Source: Topomyia yanbarensis (lineage: Eukaryota > Arthropoda > Insecta > Diptera > Culicidae). Taken from it: a DNA stretch of 64,000 nt. The stretch is from assembly GCF_030247195.1 (NCBI RefSeq), contig NC_080670.1:161210080-161274079 (forward strand). The letters run 5' to 3'. How positions within the stretch are numbered: position 1 is the stretch's first letter; each line of letters begins with the position of its first letter. The translations under genes were made by a program, and so were the position numbers. This document shows, in pieces, positions 11,469-22,500 of this stretch. Under the pieces are notes generated by a model that ran no database searches, was not told the origin of the DNA, and saw only the letters and a program-made list of their open reading frames with translations.

Positions 11469-11820
11469 TGCACAAAACATCTCTGTCCAATGAGCCAACA
11501 AACACGGGATCTACAGCACGAACATCACACGCGCAACTCCAAGTGTTGCCGATGCACATCTGAGTCGTACTACGAAATCGTCTGGTGAAACCTCTACCAT
11601 CTTGAGGAGGACTGCTCGGCGTCCCAGTACATCATTCTGCCTGATGAAGGTCTCCTGAGTCTGCAATCTATGTCGCCGATCTCCCGATGCCTGAAACTGA
11701 AAGTTTATAATTTTCTCCCCCTGTCATCTTTGTCCACCCTCCCTGCCCTGACATCTATAACAACAAGTGTTACTCCTACCACCCCCCTAAAAAAATGAGC
11801 TCAGTCTTGCATTGGTGATT
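11469..11820 (+). other. probable 3' untranslated end of the LOA/I element
   Basis: GC-richer than its surroundings and without coding potential, continuing directly from ORF2. A C-rich segment and a short A7 run occur near 11780-11800, where the element may end. Confidence 0.4.
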
Positions 11821-11834
11821 ATGGAAGCAATTCA

Positions 11835-12245
11835 GGCTCAATGCAACCGGTACTTATTTGATCATCAATGAACGTCTGGACGTTGAACAGCGAGAAAGAA
11901 TGGAATGTCACGCTCAAGCTGATATTTTTTACACCAACCTATCTGCCGCTTTTGAAAGAGTGAACCGCGATCTCACAATCGCTAAAATGGAGAAATTTGA
12001 AATCAAAGGTAGTTTCCTCAGGTGTTTTGACCCTATCTCACAGATTGAGAATTATCTATCTTATCCCCAGGAAGCTGCTTGGGACCGTTAATGTTTCTGA
12101 TTTACTTCAATGACAAGTATTTATTGCTGAAAGCTCCTCGCCGGTTTTTCGCTTGCCATCTCAAAATAATTTATCTCATCCGCTTAATTTCGGATTGCAG
12201 ATTTCTCCAACAACATCTCGTAACCTTCGTTCGCTGATTGTGGTG
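11835..12245 (+). pseudogene. Jockey-like RT remnant
   Basis: Motif A is readable at about 11905-12020 (ADIFYTNLSAAFERVNRDLTIAK, then GSFLRCF). After a frame change, the motif B/C area follows at about 12080-12230 (LGPLMFLIYFND, then LKIIYLI where the Ala-Asp-Asp box would be, reading A-C-H-L). The same subfamily flavour (GPL.FLIY.ND) is seen in the minus-strand remnant at 2.86-3.40 kb. Dead. Confidence 0.65.
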
Positions 12246-12948
12246 TAGCAAGAATCGCGTGTGTGTGTGTAAATCTGAATAAGTGTGATGGGATTCCCTC
12301 AAAGAATATAGTCATAAAAGGGTTCTGGGTACAATTTTGCTGGTTCGATTGACCGAGAGGTAACTGGGGAGAAAAGGGGGTCCTCTTTTGATTGTCCATG
12401 ATTTTTCCTCGTTTGATCTGGTTACCCCATGTATGAGAATGTGGAGCCAAAACACCGAGTATGTTTCACCATTTTAAAGATATTTATTGAAATATAGCTT
12501 CTAAAAAGTTGTTTATCATACGAAACTGCACAATTAACAAACAAATTACATTATACTCGTTTAATTTTTGATGGTCGTTTATAGAGGGGGTCTTAGGGTC
12601 GTTCCCCTCTTTTTTCAGATTAGAACCCTACTTTTTTTATTTTTTAACCATTATCTTATATGAAAAATTACTAACGTCTTCGATAAAAATACTACACAGA
12701 ATATGAGGATCATTTTAGATTTAATTTGCTGTTTTTCTTAGAGTTCGAAATTGTGTGAGAAAAAATTAGAAAACATTGTGAACATGGAAATATAAAATCA
12801 GGTGAAACGTTCAACTGTTTTGTCCGGTTACTAATTTTCGGCGGGGAACAAATAAATTCGGCGACGTAATACTGGTTTCAGTGCGTCCAGCCAATGCAAA
12901 AATAATTTGTCTAAATTTGGATCTTGGGCACCTCAATAAGGCACATAC
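12246..12948. other. non-coding, probably intron of the gene starting at 13051
   Basis: No coding sequence is recognised. It contains a short GT run near 12260 and AT-rich DNA. By position it would be the first intron of the minus-strand gene whose donor is at 12948-12947. Confidence 0.4.
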
Positions 12949-13051
12949 CTCTTTTGTTGAGTCCCGCGTGGTGACCACCGGTGACGCACGCTACCAGGAT
13001 CGTCGACAGCATCAGCAGCACAGCAAGCACCATTTCTGCAGTCGGCATCAT
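12949..13051 (-). CDS. first coding exon of a secreted or membrane protein
   Basis: The minus strand has ATG-ATG at 13051-13046 and a third ATG at 13033 with a good initiation context (GAAATGG). It encodes a textbook signal peptide: MVLAVLLMLSTILVACVTG, then HHAGLNKR. The frame runs into a strong donor (AG|GTATGTG; GT at 12948-12947). Any of the three Met could start; the segment is 34 complete codons from 13051. No later exon could be found between here and the left edge, which is filled with transposons, so the rest lies beyond the window. The family is unknown. The frame stays open upstream to 13207, but that part lacks protein character. Confidence 0.5.
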
Positions 13052-15980
13052 CACTACACTAACAGCCAACTGTCCACGTCGCTGCACTGATCTACCGTTG
13101 CCAATAGCTTCCTTCGAACAGCTTCTGCTAGATGCGTGCAAGCAACGACATTCCATTGTGGCAAAACACTCGCGGTTGAATAATTTCACACTCGAATTAT
13201 GCAACAATCTAAATCACTTTCGCACTTCCGGTTAGTTATTTTTTTTCTACTACACTTAAGGCTATCACTTGGTAATTTCCGGGTTATATCTACTTCTATG
13301 GTTTACGGACTCGACCTGAGAGGGTCGGCAGGAAGGGGGCTATATTTTGGGAGGTACTTTGATGAACACTTACAACGCTAGTTGATTCCTGTATTGGGTA
13401 GCACTTTCTTTCCTCGATTGCTTTACGACGAGGTGATTTCTATTTCGTATAAAAATGACTTACTTCTAGTTTATGCTATACAACACTATGGCTATTGAGC
13501 AGATCTTTATTTTCTTCAGGTCTGATGGTGTGCTTATATGTGTGTAAACGTTGATGGGTTTGGCCGTGTACTTTTTCTTCACAATCTCGTAGATAACAAC
13601 ATCAATGCTACATAGAGAGTTATTCCAGTTCTTAACAACGTGGGACACAGATTCCGTGGACTGCTGACTGGAATGACAGATAACTTAGAAAGCGGTTTTA
13701 CACGTAATAAACACTTGTAACATTTTTTTTTTTCGACAACAAGCTCACATTTGCTGTACTCTTCGCCCGCGGGGGTGGGGACCTTTCGCAGGCTTGAATG
13801 GCACTTGGAACAGACACGTACAATCACGATAAGAACAACAAATCAGCACAGCTGGGTTTCCAGCCACATTGATGGCAACGTTACACAAATTTTAATCACT
13901 ACAAATATCAATTATAAATGCCTCCCTGCTGATAGCCTAAATCGATGCTAAAGCACGGTAGAAAAAATTCGCTAGATTATCCTTGGCGATCCGTGTGTGT
14001 CAAACGTTACTCTCTAGGTTCTCGTCCCCGGAGCGTTGACACGAAGGCAGAAGGAATGGTGTTTTCTACTAAAACGCGCGCGCTCTCCCTCTCTTTCTAT
14101 CTCTCTTGCTCTCACACTATCTGTAGCTTACTCTGATGACTGCTGTTGGAACACCAATAGATAGACTGTCCGCATATTTTCACGCACTTCACGGTCGGGG
14201 TCGTGATTTACGAGCTATACACACTTTCAGATTACTGCAACGAGGACACCTCCAGACGACCGGATTGCAAAAAATCCTGAAGCAGCATCTCCAGATTTCT
14301 TAATTACACCTATTTATAGCACTTCAATCTCCAAGATTACACTTTCCCGAATCGATTTCTTCGCCCGTTCCGTGAGTCCTGTCTTCTTGCGAATTTTTAG
14401 GCAACACACAGAGCCGTCTCGTTCCCCATCGAATAGGTTTTCCCGAGCACACGCACACTTACTCATTCACTATGCTGGTGTTTTTGTTGTTGTTATTTCC
14501 GTTATCCTCCCTCTCGAAGATCAATCATCTGAGCGCAATGATTTATTTACGAACACGCTTGCTCTCTTCCTCGCGCTGCATCCTCCTCTAATACACTCTC
14601 ACTGGTTCACCTGTTGTGGTGTGGGTGAGCCTCCCTATACTTGACCTACTGATAACAGCACGCTGAATATTCTGTCACAGACTAATCTTTATTCAACAAG
14701 ACATTAGTGCACTTTATTGAACCCTGCAACCGAAGATGAAATATTTAGAAGCGAAAATTACACCATAAATTCCTCACGCTTACGTTCCATCTAACCAACA
14801 GTAGCAACACAGTGAACGCCCTTATTGATACATCCTGTCGATACCCTGCCTGCACTTCTTCGCTTCTCAGTTCGCAGCATCCAGCAGCAGGCGAGAGAAT
14901 CCCCCAACCGGTCTTGTTTACACCGTCGCCGTAGTCATCGTCGTCGTCGCAATCGACGATGATGTCTCTGCTCCCGAAGCGGGATTATGTAATACAATCT
15001 CCTGTACTCTACTGACCGCCAACACCCCCGAATGATCCATCGTCTTCAAAACACTCGCCTAAAGGTAGGCACACCTCGCTGTATCCGGTCGATGTTTGGC
15101 CTGCAACAGCAACCCACCGAAAAATCCTCTACCGCGTAATCACCTGAGTTGACCACCACCACTTTCACCGTGGCCACCAAGCTTCACCAATCGAACCGCT
15201 GTGAAACCACGAATTTTCCACCTTTCACTAGACACCGCCGTCGAGCTCGCCAAAACAACCCCACGCGTGCCGCACCATTAAAATTTATGAGCCGGTAAAT
15301 TTTTTATCCTACGATCCCGCGCGCCCTTGTGTGTTTCTCCCGCACGAAAAGGCTTATCTAACTCACATTGTTCCAGAATCAAAACACGCGCGCACTTGCT
15401 CATCACGCTCTCCCGCTCAACGAATTTCCTGCATCCCTTTCTCTGAGGCAGCTTCTCGCCACATGACTGTTTGAAACCACCGCCGTCGGAAAACTGGAAA
15501 ATATTCAACCGCTCATCGTCAGCAGCACGAGCACATGCTGTTTTCTCCATCTCAACTAACACATCTGTAGGACATCTACGGAACGCGTGTGGGTGATGAA
15601 AATCGCTCTCTCTCTCCCCCAGTGAACACGATGCAACGGGAGAAAGTGCATGAGCGCAAAGGTAGTGTGACGTCACTCAGGAAATGTGACCTACTGAAAG
15701 AAACACTCGGTGGTGGATGCGTTGCCGAGCGCGGGGGATGGTCGGATATAGCGAAAGGAAACATATGACGATGATGCTTGCCAAAGCAACCGAACGCCCC
15801 TCAATCAGGTGGGTGAGAGTGAGCGAATGGAAATTCTCCCATGTTTTTCGGTTTTGTAACGGTCGGTCCGAAGGCGTGGAAAACATAATAACTGGGGTTG
15901 CGTCTGTGATACGTGTAACACTGGTAACGATGGGGAAAATAAGGAAACATTGCGTTACTGTTATTAGTTGATGTAGCTTT
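13052..15980 (-). promoter_or_regulatory. GC/CT-rich upstream zone, possible 5' UTR and promoter
   Basis: Compared with the rest of the window this stretch is markedly GC-richer and CpG-richer, and it holds CT-rich runs (for example 14080-14110) that on the minus strand read as GAGA-type repeats, plus CGT/CGA triplet runs near 14935-14960. There is no convincing protein-coding frame; the minus frame at 15278-15676 has no family features. Its place directly upstream of the signal-peptide exon suggests a leader and promoter region, but no start site can be fixed from sequence alone. Confidence 0.35.
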
Positions 15981-17545
15981 GTTGAGAGCTTCGATGTAAA
16001 AAAAATCCATGATGACAGTGAAAATATACTAGGGACACTGTAGGTTACTTTGATGATTTTTGCCAAGACACATTTATGCTTTGAAAAGTCTATGTAATTA
16101 CTGCAATAAAATGTAATTAATATTTAGCATATTTATTACATGAACAGCGAAAATCGAGGTTATGTAAATACTTTGCCACTTCCTAGTATGCAGTTTTTAT
16201 TACAGGGAGATACAGAAATCTAACAGTAAATATAGGGTGACGAGCTTATTTTCTATTACCACGCTACCCATTTGAAGCCGTGGTTATCTTTGTCCAACGC
16301 ATTGAGTCAAATGGTAGCGCAACAATTGGCGATTCTACGTTGAAACCGCTCGCAGATAGCGCTGGAAGGAAAGTGTTGCTGATTTTATTCTGTTCTGTCA
16401 TAGTGCATATATTTTCTGTAAACATTGGTAAAAAATGACTTTTAAACACCAAATTACAATTTGTTGATAATTGTTTATGAAAATGGAGGAAAATCATCAT
16501 TTTATCAGATGATGAGTAAACATCTTGCGAAAAGAGTGTAAAACATAGTGGTTTCTAATATTATTCGCAGAGCTATATGCGCGCTGTTTCGAAATGTAAT
16601 TTGTTGAGCACCGTAGCCGCCGCAACAGCATTTCCCGTTCGTCCTAAGTTAAGCTAAACCTTCATGAGATGGTGTAAATTCATGAAACTCTCCAGATCAC
16701 GCGAGGAAAGAATATATCCGGGTAATAGGAAAGTGTCAGCTTTGTATCATGCACAGCCGATCCTTCTCTCCGATAGTCTTCACTGAATCTCCTACGTAGT
16801 TCAAAAGTTAAAGGAGTTTGACATTGGTGCTGATTGGGTCTCGATTTCGAGTTGGAACTTTATTTATGGAACGATTTTTTATAACCACAATAATACCCCG
16901 ATTACATTTCGAAGAAATGTATGAGTCAAATAGTTGCAAATGGCTGTACTTTCAGAATAATTGCAAATAAAACTAAATTTCTTACTCGTTTCATTCATAT
17001 TTTGGCAGTGGTTAGCTTTTTCCGAGAAGATAATGAAGATTTTGTTGTAAGCTACGACTCACTTACGGGTGAAAAAAAGCAATTTGTATCACTTTGCCAG
17101 TTCATGAGCTGAATCATAGGTGTCGCATGACTAATTTTGGTTTTGCCGCAAATCGCCAATAGGGGCACTCGATTCGAGCTTTCGTTGCGCTCAAACATGA
17201 GAATTGCACTATTTTCAGCACCTCTGTGTTATTGTCTTGGTTCGTAACAACGAAGCAAAGCTGGTGATGTCAATTATTACGCATTCCATTGACTGTAGGC
17301 AAAGAAATTAATTAATTAGTGAGACGCCCTTCTTAGTATGGTGAAAATAGGCACTGTACCCTATACACTGACTGCAAATATATTACATCATTTGGGTACG
17401 ATGTTAAACTTCAAGGAAGCATTTTACGGTTACACCACCGTAGAATTTTAAACAAATTGAATATTGGGATCTTAAAAATGATATCCCAGAAAATGGAAGA
17501 CGGAAACATATAAAAGTTAAAATTTTTAATTCTGCCGAAACACCT
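15981..17545. other. non-coding AT-rich stretch
   Basis: No gene, RNA or repeat family recognised. It ends where the 6.3-kb DNA transposon begins. Confidence 0.5.
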
Positions 17546-17705
17546 CCCAAACAACCAGAAATCGCATAAAGTTGCATGGATTACATCGTACAAAGAACTG
17601 TTTAAAATCACTGTCGTATATCTATATGGGCCGCGTATATATTTTTTCGCATATAATGATATTACATGAACTTATTGCGATTATTATTGCAGAATCGCAT
17701 AACCA
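17546..17705 (+). repeat. left terminal and subterminal repeats
   Basis: After the 12-bp end, TCGCAT-type words occur at about 17562 (ATCGCATAAAGTTGCA), 17646 (TTCGCATATAA), 17677 (inverted, TTGCGAT) and 17694 (ATCGCATAA). The 15-mer TCGCATAAAGTTGCA recurs exactly at about 23083 near the other end. Confidence 0.5.
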
Positions 17706-17958
17706 TGCAGATGAATTCTTGTTATGTATGCTGAAACTCGTCAGAATTCCTCAAACTGATCAATATACGTGAAATTCATCAATTTTCTTTATCACACTGT
17801 ATTGTATAGGTAATACGTCGTACAAACTGATAGTTTATAACGATAAAAGTAATCGTTCGAAGTCACATTTTATGTTGCATCATTGTAGCAATGTGTAAAT
17901 AAATTCAACCATTCCGAAATTTGTCACATTTGTAGGATATAGTGAGACATGTAAAATA

Positions 17959-20002
17959 ATGTGTGATTATTTAAATAAAAAACGAATTATAAAAGCTCGA
18001 AAAAGTGGGACATATAGCCGGTTATTGCAGCGATATAGAAAAAAATGGAAGGCTGTGAATAATGATACAGTACCAATTGAAATCCCCGAACCTGATGGAA
18101 AGCAGAGTACAGAGCTTTCTACTGAAAATCAGCACGAAAAGTTACTCAAAGTATCTACGAACATTGAATTACCAGCCATTGCTAATGAAAACCGGGTTGT
18201 AATTCAAAATAACTGTAAGAATACTTATTTAAATTCAATATTGCAAGTTTATAAGGCAAACATTTGCAGCTGACAGGACAAATCTTATTGCTGACATTCG
18301 GAACTGGTCCACGGAGTTCCACATCACTCAAACCGCAGTGAAATCTATTGTAGGAATCCTCAACTCCCACTTGAATTTGAATCTGCCGAGTGATGCTCGT
18401 ACTATTATGAGGACCCCTAGAAACATACGCATAGTAGAAATGTCGGGAAATGGACGATATTGGCACCAGGGATTTGAAAACTGCTTAAATAAAGTATTGG
18501 AACAGCTTGACCGACCTTTGTCAATATCATTGACTATTAATATTGACGGCTTACCAGTTCACAAAAGTAGTACTAAAAACTTTTGGCCAATTCTCTGCAA
18601 GGTACACGAGTTTCCTTTAATTCCCCCTATGGCCATAGGAATATATTATGGAACCAGCAAACCCAAAAGTGCTTCTGAATTTCTAAATCCATTTATAGAT
18701 GAGCTACTACCTATTTTAGAGCATGGGTTGGTGGTTAATGGTAATCATGTTGCAGTCAGAATACGTTGTTTTATTTGTGACTCTCCTGCTCGATCCTTTA
18801 TCAAAGGTGTGATAAATTTTAACGGTAAGCATGGTTGTCTAAAATGCACAACAAAAGGTATCTATAGTCATACCGCTAGTACAGTGGTATATCCGCAAAC
18901 TAACGCTCCACCTCGGACTAATGAGAAGTTTCGGAACAGAGAATATCCCGAGCATCAACGCATTGATACATCATTAATTCGTTTGCCAATAAATATGATT
19001 GAAGATGTTATAGTTTCCGATGCCCTCCATTTGTTGGAACTGGGAGTAATGCGAAGGTTATTCAATGGATGGCGGACAGGATCAATGACAAAACGCGCTA
19101 AGTGGAGTACAACAGAAAAAGCTGAAATTTCTCAATTTCTTGAAAAAATACGGTTTCCGAAAGAAATTCATCGTCGAATGCGACCGATCGAACTAGCATC
19201 CCTTTGGAAAGGCTTAGAATACCGTAATTTTCTAAATTATGTTGGTTTAGTAATACTTAAAGATTGTTTAACTGAAAAGTACTATCAACATTTTCTCGTT
19301 TTGTTTTGCGCGGTTAGAATTTGTTCGTCTGAAACGTACAAACATATTTTACAGGTTGCCAAGGACTTGTTCATCGAATTCATAAATAGTTATAAACATC
19401 TTTATGGTTTGGAATTCCTTACAAGTAATGTGCATAATTTGTGTCATGTAGTTGATGAAGTAAGTAGGTTTGGATCTCTATATACTCTATCCGCCTATCC
19501 GTTCGAGAACTATCTTCATTCAATCAAGAGAATGCTTCATGCAGGACCACTACCTCTTAATCAAATTGCCAATCGTTTAACGGAACTCACCAATAGTGCA
19601 ACCTCGATAATTTTTAGTGACACTTGCCAGACAAACACAAGAACTGTTCACGCGGTAGAGAAAACAGAATCCAAAATAACAATAACCCTAACAGATTTCA
19701 TTTTGAGTACAAACTTTGAAGATAAATGGGTTCTAATGAAAGATTTGTCGATAGTTTGTTTAGAGAACGCTGTGAACGATAGCTTGGATTGGAAGTTAAA
19801 AGGTCGTTCAATATTAAATAAGTTTGACTTCTTCGATAAGCCGTTTAAATCATCGTATATTCATATATTTTCAGCAAGTAGAGGAAAATGCAATTTCTCA
19901 AAAGAAAAACTATACGACATAAGCTGCATAATGTGCAAACTAGTTGCTATTGAACGAAAAAGAGAAATTGTATTCATTCCTCTTATCCACACACTTGCAT
20001 AG
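17959..20002 (+). CDS. CACTA/EnSpm-like (tnp2-type) transposase
   Basis: The N-terminal part (17959 to about 18245, basic, MCDYLNKKRIIKARKSGTYS) and the main part (open from about 18250 to the stop at 20000-20002) are in different frames; a small indel or an unusual intron near 18245 must join them. The main part reads ADRTNLIADIRNW, SIVGILNSHLNLNLP, and then the catalytic core. From the codon at 18338 this has D70 in NIDGLPVHKSS, D148 in FICDSPARSFIKG followed by a C-x2-C (167-170), then DALHLLELGVMRRL. Near residue 375-410 it has HNLCHVVDEVSRFG and SAYPFENYLHSIKR with the likely third acidic residue. These are the signatures of TNP2-like transposases found widely in insects. The long intact frame suggests a recent copy. 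It faces the DUF4806-type gene. Confidence 0.75.
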
Positions 20003-20141
20003 AAACCGTTGCAATGTCTTTAATCAATTCAATTCGATATTCATTTATACACATACATTTATTTTCTTATAATTCAATTCAATGAATAGTTAAACCAGCA
20101 AAATGTAACAAGTTTTATATAATAAATATTGTTGAAAATAC

Positions 20142-22500
20142 TTAAGAATCTAGTCTTGAATCCGAATCAGCATCTGAGTCATCCTGGTTGGAATCACTAG
20201 TAATATTATCAATCGTTTCATCATTATAATCATCATTATCAATTGGAACTGTATCTGCCTCGCCTTTCTTGGCCTTTGTACGGCGACACGTAGACTTTCG
20301 TAGCTTCTTACTGGACGACCTTGCTTTCGAGTAACGGAAAAGACGATTCTTGCAGAATGACTCCAATTTTATATTCGTATACGTTGGGTCACCAACGCTC
20401 ACCATCGTGAGAAGCAGTTGCAGAACATTGGCAAATTCACGAAATCCTCGTTTTGACTTGTTTCCTCTGTTAATACCAGTCCAAGTAAAACCATTCCAGA
20501 ATATTCGTGTAAATAGACAGTCAACAATCAAGTAGCATGCAGAATCACCCTTTCCGTAGTAAGCAGCAGGTGGAATAATTTTTGTGAAATATTTGATCTG
20601 AAACGTGGATCGGAATTTTAGATTTAGAGTTCAAACGATAACGATATAAAATATAATTAAATTTGGTTTCATTAAAAAATTTCGCCCTGGGGAGAAATTT
20701 TGGTGTTTACCCCATTTTTTCTCCTTAGGGGGAAAAATAGCATAGTAAAATTATAGAACAAAATTCTACACTATAATCAGTATAGATTTATTATATAATA
20801 CTTACGTAATCATTGAATACTTGCTTACTAGCCAACATCTTGTTGAAATTAATCAAGTCGTCTTCGTCGTTTATAAGTATATGCTCCTCAGCTGCCGTTC
20901 CTTCTTGTGCTGCAGACTGATCTCTTCTGTCCATATCAAGCATTGTTGCGAGCCGTGGCAAGTTTCTCTCCAAGGAATCTTCCACCACTTGCCGAACCGA
21001 TGTATTGACTGTGGTAATAATACTTTTACTCATTTGAGCCATTTCATTCCTCATTAGAGTCATTTCATTTTTCAAAGTGGCCACTGTAGCTTCCAATGAA
21101 CACACTAGATTGCCTGAAATTTTTAAATGCAGAAGCGATATTAGTTTAGAGATGGGAAAATACTGAAAATATCCATACCCGATTCTCCAGCTACTCCAGG
21201 CTTTTCTGTCGATGGATTTATGTAAATGATGTTATCATCAGACACGAAAACAGACTGAATTTGCTGCATACCCTCTGGAACTTCTAAAATGGCTGACGTA
21301 CACTCGTTTGCTGAAGATATTACGGTAATAACTTGTTAATAAACGTACTCTAACCAGCGTATATCAGATTATTTGTAAATAAGCTCGTTAACTGTTAATT
21401 TTTTATTCATTCACGCATACCAACACTGAAAGGGTATTTCTAGACCATTTATTCAAAACGACATATCTACAATGAGTGACTCTCTTTGTTCATTTTCTCT
21501 TCTGTTAATAATTCGGTCGCTTTAACAACTCTTTGCATAATATGCTAATCAAAACCACCGTCTTTCGATCTGTCTGTAAAATAAGTGAAAAGTGCCGTAA
21601 ACAGTGTCGCCGTAAACATCGAAATAGAAAGTAAACAAAGAAAGTCACTCATTGTAGATATGCCGTTTTGAATAAAAACACTAGATTTCTTCAATAAATA
21701 GTAGAAAATATTTGCGTTGATATATGTAAATAGAACATACAGTAAAAAGTATACAAACGCAGAACAGATATTACAACGCACGCTGTTATGATTCTTACTT
21801 GTAGGATGTGCTTCCAGTTTTGATTTCGGTAGAGATTGCGTTTGGCGCGGTGAAACGACAGAACTGCTTGGATTCGGAGGAGTTCCAGAATCAAAATTTT
21901 GCAATGGGATTTGAATCATCGGTAGGATTCTAACAGCTTGTGATACAGTCTCAGTTTGTCCATTGGTCTCGTCGGCTTTATCCTGTAGCGGTGCATCTTC
22001 GATTTGTTTTTCATCAATCTGAACGCGGTGCCACTGAACCTGTTTTTGTTGTGCCAGAGGGACGGAACCAATTTGCCCTGATATTTCCGACATTTCTACA
22101 AACATTGAAATTTATTAAATATCTAACGAATGATTGGTATGAATAAGACCTGCAGCTTACCTTGAATAATCTTATTATAATCTTTGAAGGGACTCGCATC
22201 AGTAGCTTTACCCTTACGATGCTTCAACAAATTTCGTTTGTTTTCGATGTCGGACACTTCTTGCTTTAGTAGATCTTCTGCGGCAGCTTCTGCCGCTTGC
22301 AGGCTTTTATATTTTCTACCCACTATAACTGGGATTTTCTTTGTAGCACCGTGGTATTCAATCCCTTCCATTCTCAGTTTGTCCAGCTTTTCGTTGGAAG
22401 GAAGTTTCGGCCACATTAAAAATCCGCCACGAACCCAGGAAACCGGTACAGCAAGAACACGTAGCTGTTGCTTTTCAAAAAATTGTGCAACAGTAAACAT
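20142..22500 (-). CDS. five-exon DUF4806-type protein, second gene of the transposon
   Basis: Exons (minus): 22500-22161, 22095-21799, 21310-21179, 21113-20806, 20597-20142. All junctions are GT-AG and the phases (1,1,1,0) fit, giving 1533 bases, 510 residues plus stop. The N-terminus (MFTVAQFFEKQQLRVLAVP, with WPKLP) is the segment typical of DUF4806-containing insect proteins, ending in a coiled region (SLQAAEAAAEDLLKQEVSD). Exon 4 is a predicted coiled coil (LEATVATLKNEMTLMRNEM). Exon 5 holds the DUF4806 core (LFTRIFWNGFTWTGINRG, KRGFREFANVLQLL), a basic nuclear-type segment and an acidic Asp/Ser tail. Function unknown; by position it may be the accessory DNA-binding partner of the transposase. 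An independent host gene is possible. Confidence 0.7.
21420..21700. repeat. intronic inverted repeat (hairpin) in the DUF4806-type gene
   Basis: The 488-bp second intron (21311-21798) contains inverted arms. The word ATATCTACAATGAGTGACT at about 21462-21480 reappears reversed at about 21644-21662 (AGTCACTCATTGTAGATAT), with weaker pairing for several tens of bases on each side. The frame of exon 2 also reads through this donor to 21545 and would add hydrophobic segments (FVYFLLYVLFTYINANIFYY) if the intron were kept. Confidence 0.65.

Larger units (their letters stand above)
3480..11820 (+). mobile_element. decayed LOA/I-type non-LTR retrotransposon with two nested LINE insertions
   Basis: The parts come in canonical order: duplicated 5' leader, ORF1 (gag with zinc knuckles), endonuclease, reverse transcriptase, RNase H, C-terminal CCHC-like motif, and a GC-rich 3' leader. 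The presence of RNase H argues for the LOA or I group rather than Jockey. The element is full of frameshifts and is interrupted at 4813-6528 by a truncated CR1/L2-like LINE and at about 9500-10550 by an antisense RTE LINE. Removing the first insert restores ORF1 exactly. The 5' limit (about 3480) and 3' limit (about 11.8 kb) are estimates from where family-like sequence starts and ends; I found no target duplication. Confidence 0.75.

Noticed and set aside
15278..15676. 132-codon minus-strand frame
   Set aside because: Lies in the GC-rich upstream zone, has no family features and overlaps other frames of similar quality.
18247..18270. A 23-base intron in the transposase gene
   Set aside because: Has GT and AG but is far shorter than any normal spliceosomal intron; a frameshift is more likely.
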